Positions 7,377 through 13,510 of a DNA stretch of 13,510 bases are shown one piece after another. Under the pieces are notes generated by a model, which made no database searches, had not been told where the DNA came from, and saw only the letters and a program-made list of their open reading frames with translations. Origin of the DNA: an uncultured Alphaproteobacteria bacterium (GTDB lineage Bacteria; Pseudomonadota; Alphaproteobacteria; Rhizobiales; Beijerinckiaceae); contig CALCZO010000234.1 of NCBI GenBank assembly GCA_937903315.1, forward strand, positions 1 to 13,510, given 5' to 3'. Position 1 is the first letter of the stretch, and each line of letters opens with the position of its first letter. The position numbers and the translations under genes are program-made.

Positions 7377-7405
7377 TGGATGGCGACGCGATGCCGCACT
7401 GTCAA
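7377..7405 (-). promoter_or_regulatory. Possible basal promoter before the sigma-factor gene
   Basis: In the 63-bp gap between the SDR gene and the sigma gene, the minus strand has a perfect TTGACA (7405-7400). At 17 bp spacing there is only a poor -10, CATCCA (7382-7377). Transcription would start almost at the ATG. It could supply the basal sigma/anti-sigma level needed before the operon is induced, but the weak -10 leaves this doubtful. Confidence 0.25.
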
Positions 7406-7433
7406 CATGGGTGATGAGGGGCCAGACCATCGT

Positions 7434-8159
7434 TCAGCCCTTGGTGCGAAGGCTGGAACGGCCGCCGTCGACGCCGATGATCTGGCCGGTGATCCATCCT
7501 GCCTCGTCCGACATCAGGAATGCGGCCAGCGCCGCCCCGTCATCGGCCGTGCCGAGGCGCTGGAGCGGATGCATCGCGGCCAATGCCTGTGCCATCGGCT
7601 CGGAGGCAATGAGCCGGCGGGCGAGCGGCGTCCGGGTCAGCGACGGCGCAATGGCATTGACGCGGACGGCGGGCGACAGTTCTGCCGCCAGCGCCAGTGT
7701 CAGTCCCTCGACGGCCGCCTTGGCCATGCTGATCGAGGCGTGGGCGGCAAACCCCTGCCGGGCGGCGACCGAGGAGACGAGGACGATGGATGCCGGCGTG
7801 TCACGTCTGATCGTCAGCGCCGGCAGGGCGGCTTTGACGGCGAGCGCGGCGCCCAGCGCACTGAGCGCGTAGTCCTCGGTAAAATCGGCCGCGCCAAGGG
7901 CCTTCAGCGGCTTCAGCGTGATCGAGCCGACCATGTAGGCCAGGCCCGAGACATCCGGCCCTGCGGCGCCAACCGCTTCGGCGAGCATGGCCCCGTCGCG
8001 CACATCGGCGATCGAATGGCCGGCACCGAGCCGCCCGGCGAGCGCTGCGGTCCGGTCGGGATCGCGGCCGATCAGATGAAGCCGCCGTCCCTGCGCCGCC
8101 AGCCGTTCGGCCAGCGCCGAGCCCATGCCTCCGGTCGCGCCGATGATCAGTGCAGTCAT
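7434..8159 (-). CDS. Short-chain dehydrogenase/reductase-like protein without the catalytic Tyr
   Basis: A 241-residue Rossmann-fold protein of the SDR family. The nucleotide-binding loop GATGGMG is at 7-13, the adenine-pocket region ADVRD at 51-55, catalytic-type Ser at 129-130 (VLVSSVAA), Lys147 in SMAKAAVEG and the C-terminal GQIIGVDGG at 225-233. The usual YxxxK is absent: the Tyr position is Ile143 (ASISMAK). The conserved NNAG is YMVG, and the helix-4 Asn is Ser100. It may therefore be a cofactor-binding protein or use different chemistry. Its start overlaps the stop of the CFA-like gene (ATGA), and the sigma gene follows after 63 bp. SDR genes of this kind recur in CFA/RpoE-regulon clusters (the R. 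sphaeroides RSP1087-1091 cluster, recalled from memory). A role in the fatty-acid modification pathway is likely, but the substrate is unknown. Confidence 0.85.
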   Translation of the reverse strand: MTALIIGATGGMGSALAERLAAQGRRLHLIGRDPDRTAALAGRLGAGHSIADVRDGAMLAEAVGAAGPDVSGLAYMVGSITLKPLKALGAADFTEDYALSALGAALAVKAALPALTIRRDTPASIVLVSSVAARQGFAAHASISMAKAAVEGLTLALAAELSPAVRVNAIAPSLTRTPLARRLIASEPMAQALAAMHPLQRLGTADDGAALAAFLMSDEAGWITGQIIGVDGGRSSLRTKG

Positions 8160-9391
8160 AGCGGTTTATCCAGCGTGATGAGGTGGACGTCGATGGCGCC
8201 GATCTCGAATCCGGCCTGACAGTAAGCGAGGTAGTAGTCCCAGATGCGACGGAAGCGGACCGGATAGCCGAGCGCGGCAATCTCGGGTGTCGCGGCATGG
8301 AAGCGGCGACGCCATTCGTCCAGCGTCAGCGCATAGCCCTGCCCGAAGCTGAGCGCGCAATGGGGCGCCAGCCCGGCACGGTTGGCCTGCTGGGCGATGA
8401 TCTCCGGGGTCGGCAGCATCCCGCCGGGAAAGATATAGCGCTGGATGAAATCAGGTCGGCGACGATAGGCGTCGAACCGCTCGGGCGCGATGGTGATCGC
8501 CTGGATCACGGCCCGGCCGCCGGGCTTGAGCAGCGCGGCGATCTTGGCGAAATACACCGGCCACCATTTCTCGCCCACCGCCTCGATCATCTCGATCGAG
8601 ACGATGCGGTCATACTGTCCGCTTGCGTCGCGATAGTCCTCGATGTGGGCCGAGGCACGATGCTGCACCCCCGCCTTGGCAAAGCGCAGGTTGGCCTCGA
8701 CGAACTGTTCCTCGGACAGGGTCAGGCCCCGGACGCTGACGCCGGCGGCGCACGCCAGATGGGTCGCAAGACCGCCCCAGCCGCAGCCGATTTCCAGCAC
8801 GGACTGGCCGGTCTCCGGCGCCAGCAGGCGCGTGATCGCCGCCATCTTGCGGTCCTGCGCCGCGTCCAGACCGCCCGATCCGTCCGGCGGATAGAGCGCC
8901 GCCGAATAGGTCATGCTCCTGTCGAGCCACAGCCGGTAGAAGGCGTTGCCGAGATCGTAGTGAGCCATGATGTTGCGGCGGCTGCCGCTGCGGCTGTTGT
9001 CGTTGCGGGCATGCAGACGTCGGTCGAGCCAGGCGCGCAACGGCCATTCCTGCACCGTCCGGCCGAAGGACGTCTCGTTGAGACCCATGACAGCGATCAG
9101 CGCGACGAGATCGGGTGTTGTCCAGTCGCGCCGGATGTAGCCTTCGGCAAATCCTGTCGGGCCAGCGAAAAGGACGCGCAGGAACCCGCGCCAGCGCACA
9201 AGTTCAAGCCGCCCGTGCGGGCCCGGCTGGCTGCCGCGCCCGCTCAGAACCCGACCGTCGGGCAAGGCGATATCGAGCGTTCCGGCTTCCAGCCGCGCCA
9301 GCAGGCGGCGGACGATCCGCTCGACCATGCCGCGGGCCGGTGCCGGCAGACTGGTCCGGTTGAAGGAGCCGGAAAGGGAGTCGGTCAGCAT
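8156..9391 (-). CDS. CFA-synthase-like SAM-dependent fatty-acyl methyltransferase (possibly UfaM type)
   Basis: A 411-residue cytoplasmic or membrane-associated enzyme that methylates unsaturated acyl chains of phospholipids with S-adenosylmethionine. AHYDLGN (143-149) and MTYSAALYP (160-168) shape the acyl site; VLEIGCGWGGLATHL (198-212) is SAM motif I; EMIEAVGEKWW is at 267-277; RYIFPGGMLP (318-327) and FGQGYALTL (349-357) complete the family pattern. Compared with E. coli Cfa, the bicarbonate-site Glu239, Ile268 and Tyr317 equivalents are kept (Glu270, Ile299, Tyr353), but Cys139 is Ala164 and His266 is Gln297. That fits a methylase, such as R. sphaeroides UfaM, which makes an 11-methyl trans-unsaturated chain, better than a cyclopropane synthase. 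The ATG has an excellent GGAGGAG site 7 nt upstream and overlaps the DUF1365 end by 7 bp. Expression is probably by the operon's ECF promoter. Confidence 0.9.
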   Translation of the reverse strand: MLTDSLSGSFNRTSLPAPARGMVERIVRRLLARLEAGTLDIALPDGRVLSGRGSQPGPHGRLELVRWRGFLRVLFAGPTGFAEGYIRRDWTTPDLVALIAVMGLNETSFGRTVQEWPLRAWLDRRLHARNDNSRSGSRRNIMAHYDLGNAFYRLWLDRSMTYSAALYPPDGSGGLDAAQDRKMAAITRLLAPETGQSVLEIGCGWGGLATHLACAAGVSVRGLTLSEEQFVEANLRFAKAGVQHRASAHIEDYRDASGQYDRIVSIEMIEAVGEKWWPVYFAKIAALLKPGGRAVIQAITIAPERFDAYRRRPDFIQRYIFPGGMLPTPEIIAQQANRAGLAPHCALSFGQGYALTLDEWRRRFHAATPEIAALGYPVRFRRIWDYYLAYCQAGFEIGAIDVHLITLDKPL

Positions 9392-10170
9392 GCGGCATCT
9401 CCTCCGGGCCGGACGATGGTGACGGGATGGGGCGGCGGGGCAGTCCGGTCTCTCAGCCCGATGCGCTTGAGCCAGAGGATCAGCGCCTCCCAGTGAATGG
9501 CGGCGATCACCTTGAGTGTGACCAGCGGATGGCTGAGAAACACGGTGGCAAGCGCGGCATCGGTGAGGGGACGCCGCGTGCCGACCAGGGCGGCATGGAG
9601 CATCCGTTCGCCGCCGCGCGCCACGTCGATGGCGATGGCGACCTTTTCATCCGGCGGGGTGACCGTGAACCGGTAGCCGAGGTCGGCATCAAGGAACGGC
9701 GAGACGTAGAAACCCTTGGCGCAGGCCTGCCGGATCGGCGGTTCCGCATTCTCCGCGACCGGGATCAGATACGAGTGGCTCTCGCCGAAGGTGTTGGAGA
9801 CCTCGTACAGGATGGCGCGCAGGCTCCCGCTCTCGTCGCGGCAGAAATAGACCGACAGCGGGTTGAACGCATAGCCGAGAATCCGCGGCATGGTGATGAG
9901 GCCGATCCGCCACCGCGCCGCCGTCAGCCCGGCCCTGTCCAGCGCCGCCACGACATGGGCTTTGAGCGCGCTGCCATCACGTGCGCCATGATCGCGGCGG
10001 AACAGGCTGACGAGATTGAACCGGTCGAGCGAGAACAGCCTGAGCCCGCCGGCCAGCCGGTCGAGATCGTCGAGGTCGACATAAATCCAGTAGACCCGGT
10101 AGCTGAGCCGGTGCCCGCGCGGCTGGAACCGCTGATGGACAACGCGGCCGACATAGAGCGCGCTCTCCAT
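9385..10170 (-). CDS. DUF1365 family protein, CFA-cluster accessory
   Basis: A 261-residue protein of family DUF1365, with the family's usual marks: H.RF.P..H...Y near the N-terminus (12-24), GYAFNPLSVYFC (99-110), VSNTFGESHSY (124-134) and FYVSPFL (154-160). It also has a short hydrophobic C-terminal stretch near 215-235. DUF1365 genes almost always sit between an amine-oxidase-like flavoprotein and a CFA-synthase-like gene, as here. In R. sphaeroides a member of the RpoE-regulated cluster is linked, as I recall, to the O2-dependent conversion of methylated fatty acyl chains to furan fatty acids (the UfaD/UfaO pair). The exact reaction is not established. The ATG overlaps the flavoprotein stop by one base (TGATG), and its own end overlaps the CFA-like start, indicating strong translational coupling. 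An open frame continues upstream, but it runs inside the flavoprotein gene and is not coding. Confidence 0.88.
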   Translation of the reverse strand: MESALYVGRVVHQRFQPRGHRLSYRVYWIYVDLDDLDRLAGGLRLFSLDRFNLVSLFRRDHGARDGSALKAHVVAALDRAGLTAARWRIGLITMPRILGYAFNPLSVYFCRDESGSLRAILYEVSNTFGESHSYLIPVAENAEPPIRQACAKGFYVSPFLDADLGYRFTVTPPDEKVAIAIDVARGGERMLHAALVGTRRPLTDAALATVFLSHPLVTLKVIAAIHWEALILWLKRIGLRDRTAPPPHPVTIVRPGGDAAC

Positions 10171-11507
10171 CAATGCACCCCGCTGACCGGCGCGACATGC
10201 ACCCGTCCGGTTGCTCCGGGCACGGTCCAGGGTCGCGTCACCCCGCCGATCGCCTCGGCAACACCGAGCCCGGCCTGCAGCCCGTCCTCGTGAAAGCCCC
10301 AGCCGGCCCATGCGCCGCAGAACCATGTGCGGTTCCGGCCTTGCACGAGGTTGAGCAGGTCCTGTGCCTGCATCGCCCGATCCGAGAATACCGGATGGGA
10401 GAACCGCCGCGTCTGAAGAATGCTGCCCGGCGCGAACGCACGGTCGGGGTTGAGCGTGACGAACAGGTTGCGCGGCGTGTCGAGCGGTTGCAGCCGGTTC
10501 ATCCAGTAGGTCACGCGCACCGGAGCATCCGGTGCCTGATCCGGCGCGGTCGCCGTGTTCCAGCTCGACCACACCCGTCGCCGGGCAGGCATGAACGAGG
10601 CGTCCCCATGCAGCACGACGGTGTTTTCGACATAGGGAATCGCCGAGAGCACGGCCTGCTCGTGCCCCGACGCATCGGTCAGCATGGCCAGCGCCTGATC
10701 GGCATGGGCGGCGATGACGACCTGATCGAATGCTTCCGCATGACCACCGAGGCTCATCACCGCGACGCCGTCCTGCCCGCGCACGACACCTGTCACCTTC
10801 GTGCCGGTCTTGATCGTACCAGGAAAGCCGGCCATCAGCGCCCTGACATACACCCGGCTGCCGCCACGCACGGTGCGCCACGGCGCCCGCTTGCCCAGCG
10901 TGAACAGTTCGTGGTTGAGGTAGAACGTCAGGAACGAGCGGGCCGGAAATTCGGCGAGCTGGCGTGCGCTCGCCGACCATATGGCTCCGGCCATCGGCAG
11001 CAGGTGATCTTCGGAAAACGCCCGGCTGTAGCCCAGACGTTCGACCAGTCTGCCGATGCTGATCGATGCATCGAGCGAATCGAGCAGCGCAGGAGCCGAA
11101 CGGTAGAAGTGCACCAGATCGGCAATCATCCGCCAGAAGCGCGGGCGCAGCAGATTGGACGGCTGTGCGAAAAGGCCGCCAAGCCCGTCGCCGCTGTACT
11201 CGACGCGGCCGCCATCCAGCGTCACGGACAGCGACATGTCCGTCGGCGCCGTGGCGACGCCGAGATGGGCAAACAGCGCCGTCAGATTCGGATAGGCCGC
11301 CTCGTTGTAGACGATGAAGCCCATGTCGACCGGGATGGGCCCGGCAGGGTCGGCAACGTCGACGGTGCAGGAATGACCGCCCAGTTGCTCCTCGCGCTCG
11401 AACACGGTCACGTCATGAGCGCGCGACAGCAGCCACGCTGCCGAGAGGCCGGAAATCCCGGCACCGATGACGGCGATGCGCTGGCGCGGACCCGACAGGC
11501 TGGTCAT
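10170..11507 (-). CDS. FAD-dependent amine-oxidase-like flavoprotein (UfaD-like / CFA-associated)
   Basis: A 445-residue flavoprotein. It opens with the dinucleotide-binding fold IAVIGAGISGLSAAWLL (11-27), the acidic FERE for the ribose (36-39) and LGGHS (42-46). It ends with the second FAD-binding segment CGAWAGWGFHEDGLQAG (397-413). The middle part (HFYRSA, FYLNHELFTLGKRAPW, RTVRGGSRVYV) is typical of the 'NAD/FAD-binding protein' found beside CFA-like and DUF1365 genes; it is not a true amine oxidase. In R. sphaeroides the related gene is needed to oxidise or desaturate methylated acyl chains on the way to furan fatty acids. Here it is the second gene of the operon: TAA of the DUF2177 gene, one base, then its ATG. 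It probably acts on membrane phospholipid acyl chains. The exact product is inferred. Confidence 0.9.
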   Translation of the reverse strand: MTSLSGPRQRIAVIGAGISGLSAAWLLSRAHDVTVFEREEQLGGHSCTVDVADPAGPIPVDMGFIVYNEAAYPNLTALFAHLGVATAPTDMSLSVTLDGGRVEYSGDGLGGLFAQPSNLLRPRFWRMIADLVHFYRSAPALLDSLDASISIGRLVERLGYSRAFSEDHLLPMAGAIWSASARQLAEFPARSFLTFYLNHELFTLGKRAPWRTVRGGSRVYVRALMAGFPGTIKTGTKVTGVVRGQDGVAVMSLGGHAEAFDQVVIAAHADQALAMLTDASGHEQAVLSAIPYVENTVVLHGDASFMPARRRVWSSWNTATAPDQAPDAPVRVTYWMNRLQPLDTPRNLFVTLNPDRAFAPGSILQTRRFSHPVFSDRAMQAQDLLNLVQGRNRTWFCGAWAGWGFHEDGLQAGLGVAEAIGGVTRPWTVPGATGRVHVAPVSGVH

Positions 11508-11508
11508 C

Positions 11509-11907
11509 TTACGCCCAGCGCTGCAGGATCAGCGTTGCGACGAATGCCGCAAGACCGGAGGCGAACGCGCCCCAGCCGATGTCGACGATGGTCACCGCCA
11601 GTGACCAGTGGCGGAGCGTCGCCATGTTGGTCAGGTCATAGGTCGCATAGGCAAGCCCGCCGAACAGCGCGCCGTTGACGAACGCCTGCCCCGCGACGCC
11701 CGATGCGAGCGCGCCCTGCATGGCAAACACCACCATGCCGACAGGGTAGACAAGGTAGAAGGCCGCTGCCGCAACCAGGTTCGGCTCGGGCGCGATGAGA
11801 TCGCCCAGCGCAGGCCGATACAGCCGGGGCACCATCGCCGACAGCCAGATGAAATCGACAATGATGAACACGATGGCGACAAGGCCGTAGCCGAAGACGA
11901 GTTGCAT
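11509..11907 (-). CDS. DUF2177 small membrane protein
   Basis: A 132-residue inner-membrane protein with four predicted helices (about 4-26, 43-66, 74-92 and 102-128). VDFIWLSAMVPRLYRP (17-32) and GLAYATYDLTNMATLRHW (84-101) are features of family DUF2177, whose function is unknown. It is the first gene of the operon. The ATG has GGGAG 8 nt upstream. The ECF-type promoter -10 ends 18 bp upstream, leaving a leader of about a dozen nucleotides. DUF2177 genes commonly accompany CFA-like/DUF1365/flavoprotein clusters, so a membrane role in producing or handling the modified fatty acids is plausible. Confidence 0.87.
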   Translation of the reverse strand: MQLVFGYGLVAIVFIIVDFIWLSAMVPRLYRPALGDLIAPEPNLVAAAAFYLVYPVGMVVFAMQGALASGVAGQAFVNGALFGGLAYATYDLTNMATLRHWSLAVTIVDIGWGAFASGLAAFVATLILQRWA

Positions 11908-11925
11908 GGATGCGCTCCCTGGCTT

Positions 11926-11955
11926 CAGTTACGCATCACGCGGTCGTCTGGATCA
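11926..11955 (-). promoter_or_regulatory. ECF11 (RpoE-ChrR type) promoter of the lipid/sigma operon
   Basis: Read on the minus strand: TGATCC (11955-11950, continuing AGA), an 18-bp spacer, then TAACTG (11931-11926). The R. sphaeroides RpoE promoters I recall have TGATCC(A) at -35 and a TAA-starting -10 at about this spacing. Transcription would begin near 11919, just ahead of the ribosome-binding site and ATG (11907) of the DUF2177 gene. The encoded ECF sigma lies about 4.5 kb downstream in the same direction, so the site closes a positive feedback loop. Confidence 0.78.
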
Positions 11956-11968
11956 CACGGCCGACAGG

Positions 11969-11977
11969 TTTTTTTTT
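11969..11977 (-). promoter_or_regulatory. A9 tract upstream of the ECF promoter, possible UP element
   Basis: Nine consecutive A on the minus strand end 13 bp before the TGATCC -35. A run this long stands out in this GC-rich window. Its distance fits an alpha-CTD-binding UP element or an intrinsic bend that boosts an ECF promoter. On the plus strand it is T9, but no stable GC hairpin precedes it, so a terminator is unlikely. Confidence 0.4.
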
Positions 11978-12050
11978 GCAGCCGTGATGGCAGGTCATGC
12001 CGATAAAACAGGCAGGCTGCCGACGCCCTCATCACAACGGCGCCGCGATC

Positions 12051-12065
12051 CTGTCATTCTGACAG
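12051..12065. repeat. Perfect palindrome CTGTCA-TTC-TGACAG
   Basis: Two 6-bp arms with a 3-bp centre, 15 bp in all. It lies about 95 bp upstream of the ECF-promoter -35 and about 200 bp upstream of the sigma-54 element. It looks like a dimeric regulator site; which of the two promoters it would serve is not decided by the sequence. Confidence 0.4.
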
Positions 12066-12131
12066 TGCGATGCCCCTGTGGACTGCCCGTGCATTCGGCA
12101 GCGGACCAAGCGATGACGATGCTGCGTTGCA

Positions 12132-12163
12132 CAGCCTGTTTTCCACTGTGATTCAACAGGTTG
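12132..12163. repeat. Inverted repeat CAGCCTGTT-N14-AACAGGTTG
   Basis: Nine-base arms with one mismatch flank 14 bp. The site lies about 90-120 bp upstream of the sigma-54-type element, where an enhancer-binding activator would sit. It does not match the NtrC consensus well, so it is only a candidate activator site or a chance repeat. Confidence 0.3.
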
Positions 12164-12251
12164 ACGAAAGGTTACCGACCTCAGCCGATGTCCTGTCTGG
12201 CGCGCCGGAACCCGCCCGGTGCCCAACCATTGGCTGTGATGACTCATCGAT

Positions 12252-12267
12252 TGGCACACCCCTCGCT
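12252..12267 (+). promoter_or_regulatory. Sigma-54 (RpoN) -24/-12 promoter of urtA
   Basis: TGGCAC-N7-GCT gives GG (12253-12254), exactly 10 bp, then GC (12265-12266), the invariant spacing of sigma-54 promoters. The -24 box TGGCAC is perfect; the -12 box is TCGC rather than TTGC. Transcription would start near 12278, leaving a leader of about 58 nt before urtA. Urea uptake genes are commonly nitrogen-controlled through NtrC and sigma-54, which fits. Confidence 0.6.
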
Positions 12268-12335
12268 TTGACGGATCGGCCACCTTCCCCCGTGGCCGCG
12301 ACACACGACACGTATCCACCAGCACCGAGGTCCCC

Positions 12336-13510
12336 ATGTCCCAGATTTCCCGCCGCGCGCTTATCGCCGCTTCGATGGCCGGCGCTTTCGCGCTCACCGC
12401 GCCCCGTGTCTTCGCCCAGGGTGCCGACACCATCAAGGTCGGCATCCTGCATTCGCTCTCCGGCACCATGGCCATCAGCGAGACGACGCTGAAGGACGTG
12501 ATGCTGATGCTGATCGACGAGCAGAACAAGAAGGGCGGCCTGCTCGGCAAGAAGCTCGAGCCGGTCGTTGTCGATCCGGCCTCGAACTGGCCGCTGTTTG
12601 CTGAAAAGGCGCGCGAACTCATCACCCAGCAGAAGGTCTCGGCGGTGTTCGGCTGCTGGACGTCGGTCAGCCGCAAGTCGGTGCTGCCGGTGTTCAAGGA
12701 GCTGAACTCGATCCTGTTCTACCCCGTCCAGTACGAGGGCGAGGAGAGCGAGCGCAACGTGTTCTACACCGGCGCGGCGCCGAACCAGCAGGCGATCCCG
12801 GCGGTCGACTACCTGATGAGCAAGGATGGCGGCGATGTGAAGCGCTGGGTTCTGGCCGGAACGGACTATGTCTATCCGCGCACCACCAACAAGATCCTTG
12901 AGGCCTACCTGCTCGCCAAGGGCGTCGCCAAGGAAGACATCATGATCAACTACACCCCGTTCGGTCATTCGGACTGGCAGACGATCGTCTCCGATATCGT
13001 CAAGTTCGGCACCGCCGGCAAGAAAACCGCCGTTGTCTCGACCATCAACGGTGATGCCAACGTGCCGTTCTACAAGGAACTCGCCAACAAGGGCGTCAAG
13101 GCCACCGACATTCCGGTTGTCGCCTTCTCGGTCGGCGAGGAGGAGCTGGCCGGCGTCGACACCAAGAACCTCGTCGGCCATCTGGCGGCCTGGAACTATT
13201 TCCAGTCGGTCAAGAACCCGGCCAACGATGCTTTCATCAAGCAGTGGAAGGCGTTCAAGAAGAACGACAAGGCGGTCACCAACGATCCGATGGAAGCCCA
13301 TGTCATCGGCTTCAACATGTGGGTCAAGGCGGTCGAGAAAGCCAAGACCATCGATCCGGACAAGGTGATCGACGCACTGCCGGGCATCGAGGCGCCGAAC
13401 CTGACCGGCGGCATGTCCAAGATGCTGGCGAACCACCACATCACCAAGCCGGTGATGATCGGCGAAATCCGCGCCGACGGCCAGTTCGACGTGGTCTGGC
13501 AGACCAAGGA
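12336..13510 (+). CDS. urtA: Urea ABC transporter substrate-binding protein UrtA, C-terminus cut off
   Basis: Periplasmic binding protein that captures urea (or short amides) for the UrtBCDE importer. 391 residues are visible; the family is usually around 420-430 long, so only the tail is missing. The N-terminus is a Tat-like signal (ISRRALIAASMAGAFAL, cleaved near FAQ-GA at 28). The mature part is a type I periplasmic binding fold: VGILHSLSGTMAISE (35-49) is the first strand/ligand loop, and FYPVQYEGEESERN (128-141) followed by VFYTGAAPNQQ is the UrtA signature that separates it from branched-chain amino-acid binding proteins. The ATG has GAGG 6 nt upstream. The sigma-54-type promoter indicates nitrogen-starvation control. 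urtBCDE and urease genes would be expected beyond the right edge. Confidence 0.95.
   Translation, partial: MSQISRRALIAASMAGAFALTAPRVFAQGADTIKVGILHSLSGTMAISETTLKDVMLMLIDEQNKKGGLLGKKLEPVVVDPASNWPLFAEKARELITQQKVSAVFGCWTSVSRKSVLPVFKELNSILFYPVQYEGEESERNVFYTGAAPNQQAIPAVDYLMSKDGGDVKRWVLAGTDYVYPRTTNKILEAYLLAKGVAKEDIMINYTPFGHSDWQTIVSDIVKFGTAGKKTAVVSTINGDANVPFYKELANKGVKATDIPVVAFSVGEEELAGVDTKNLVGHLAAWNYFQSVKNPANDAFIKQWKAFKKNDKAVTNDPMEAHVIGFNMWVKAVEKAKTIDPDKVIDALPGIEAPNLTGGMSKMLANHHITKPVMIGEIRADGQFDVVWQTK

Larger units (their letters stand above)
11908..12335. other. 428-bp divergent intergenic region between the stress operon and urtA
   Basis: No believable gene lies here. From left to right it holds the operon's ribosome-binding site, ECF-type promoter and A9 tract (11915-11977), two inverted repeats (12051-12065 and 12132-12163), a sigma-54-type element (12252-12267) and the urtA ribosome-binding site GAGG (6 nt before the ATG). 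Open frames crossing the region lack ribosome-binding sites and recognisable protein patterns. The length suits two independently regulated, divergent promoters. Confidence 0.7.

Noticed and set aside
10171..10980. Upstream in-frame extension of the DUF1365 gene.
   Set aside because: It lies wholly inside the flavoprotein gene in another frame. DUF1365 proteins begin at the ATG at 10170, which also forms the TGATG coupling with the flavoprotein stop.
11969..11977. T9 on the plus strand as an intrinsic terminator.
   Set aside because: The preceding bases form at best a 4-bp stem, and no plus-strand gene ends upstream of it.
12200..12250. Possible NtrC half-sites (GGTGCCC, TTGGC) upstream of the sigma-54-type element.
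   Set aside because: They do not form a symmetric TGCACC-N5-GGTGCA-like site, so they were not annotated.
12153..13439. A 428-codon open frame on the minus strand across urtA.
   Set aside because: It is the antisense of a clear urtA coding sequence. Its translation has low-complexity Arg/Asp/Val-rich composition and no recognisable domain; such frames are common in GC-rich DNA.

Overview
The window is GC-rich DNA, tightly packed with genes, from a bacterium that is most likely an alphaproteobacterium. The case rests on a (2S)-methylsuccinyl-CoA dehydrogenase-type gene (ethylmalonyl-CoA pathway), an ECF sigma/ChrR pair of the RpoE-ChrR (ECF11) singlet-oxygen type, and a urea ABC-transporter gene with a sigma-54-like promoter. 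I cannot fix the genus. No RNA genes, mobile elements or CRISPR arrays are visible.

Left part, minus strand (1-3086): an EF-G-like GTPase of the EF-G2 type lies 72 bp upstream of the 5' half of mcd, which runs off the left edge. A 246-bp divergent intergenic region (3087-3332) carries two inverted repeats built on the same half-site, TTGTC/GACAA. One of them sits directly against the -35 of the plus-strand Gfo/Idh/MocA oxidoreductase gene (3333-4376). That gene converges on a Tat-exported metallo-beta-lactamase-fold hydrolase (4380-5306, minus), with only 3 bp between the stop codons.

Centre, minus strand (5376-11907): an eight-gene, almost gapless cluster read from right to left. Its order is DUF2177 membrane protein, FAD-dependent amine-oxidase-like flavoprotein, DUF1365 protein, CFA-synthase-like methyltransferase, SDR protein, ECF sigma factor, ChrR-like anti-sigma factor and DUF1295 membrane protein. 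Most junctions overlap (ATGA, TGATG or 7 bp) or are a few bases apart. In front of the first gene is a match to the RpoE/ECF11 promoter type, TGATCC-N18-TAACTG, with an A9 tract upstream. The cluster therefore looks like a self-amplifying stress operon: the sigma factor is encoded in the operon it probably transcribes. Its lipid genes resemble the furan/methyl-fatty-acid (Ufa) and CFA-accessory genes of the Rhodobacter sphaeroides RpoE regulon, whose products are proposed to quench singlet oxygen in membranes.

Three proteins of this operon have changed key residues. The ChrR-like protein has Ser at three of the four N-terminal zinc-ligand positions while its cupin metal site is intact. The CFA-like enzyme lacks the Cys and His that hold bicarbonate in true cyclopropane synthases. 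The SDR lacks the catalytic Tyr.

Right part, plus strand (12336-13510): urtA, the urea-binding protein of the urea ABC transporter, cut by the right edge. It is preceded by a 428-bp intergenic region with two inverted repeats and a sigma-54-type -24/-12 element.
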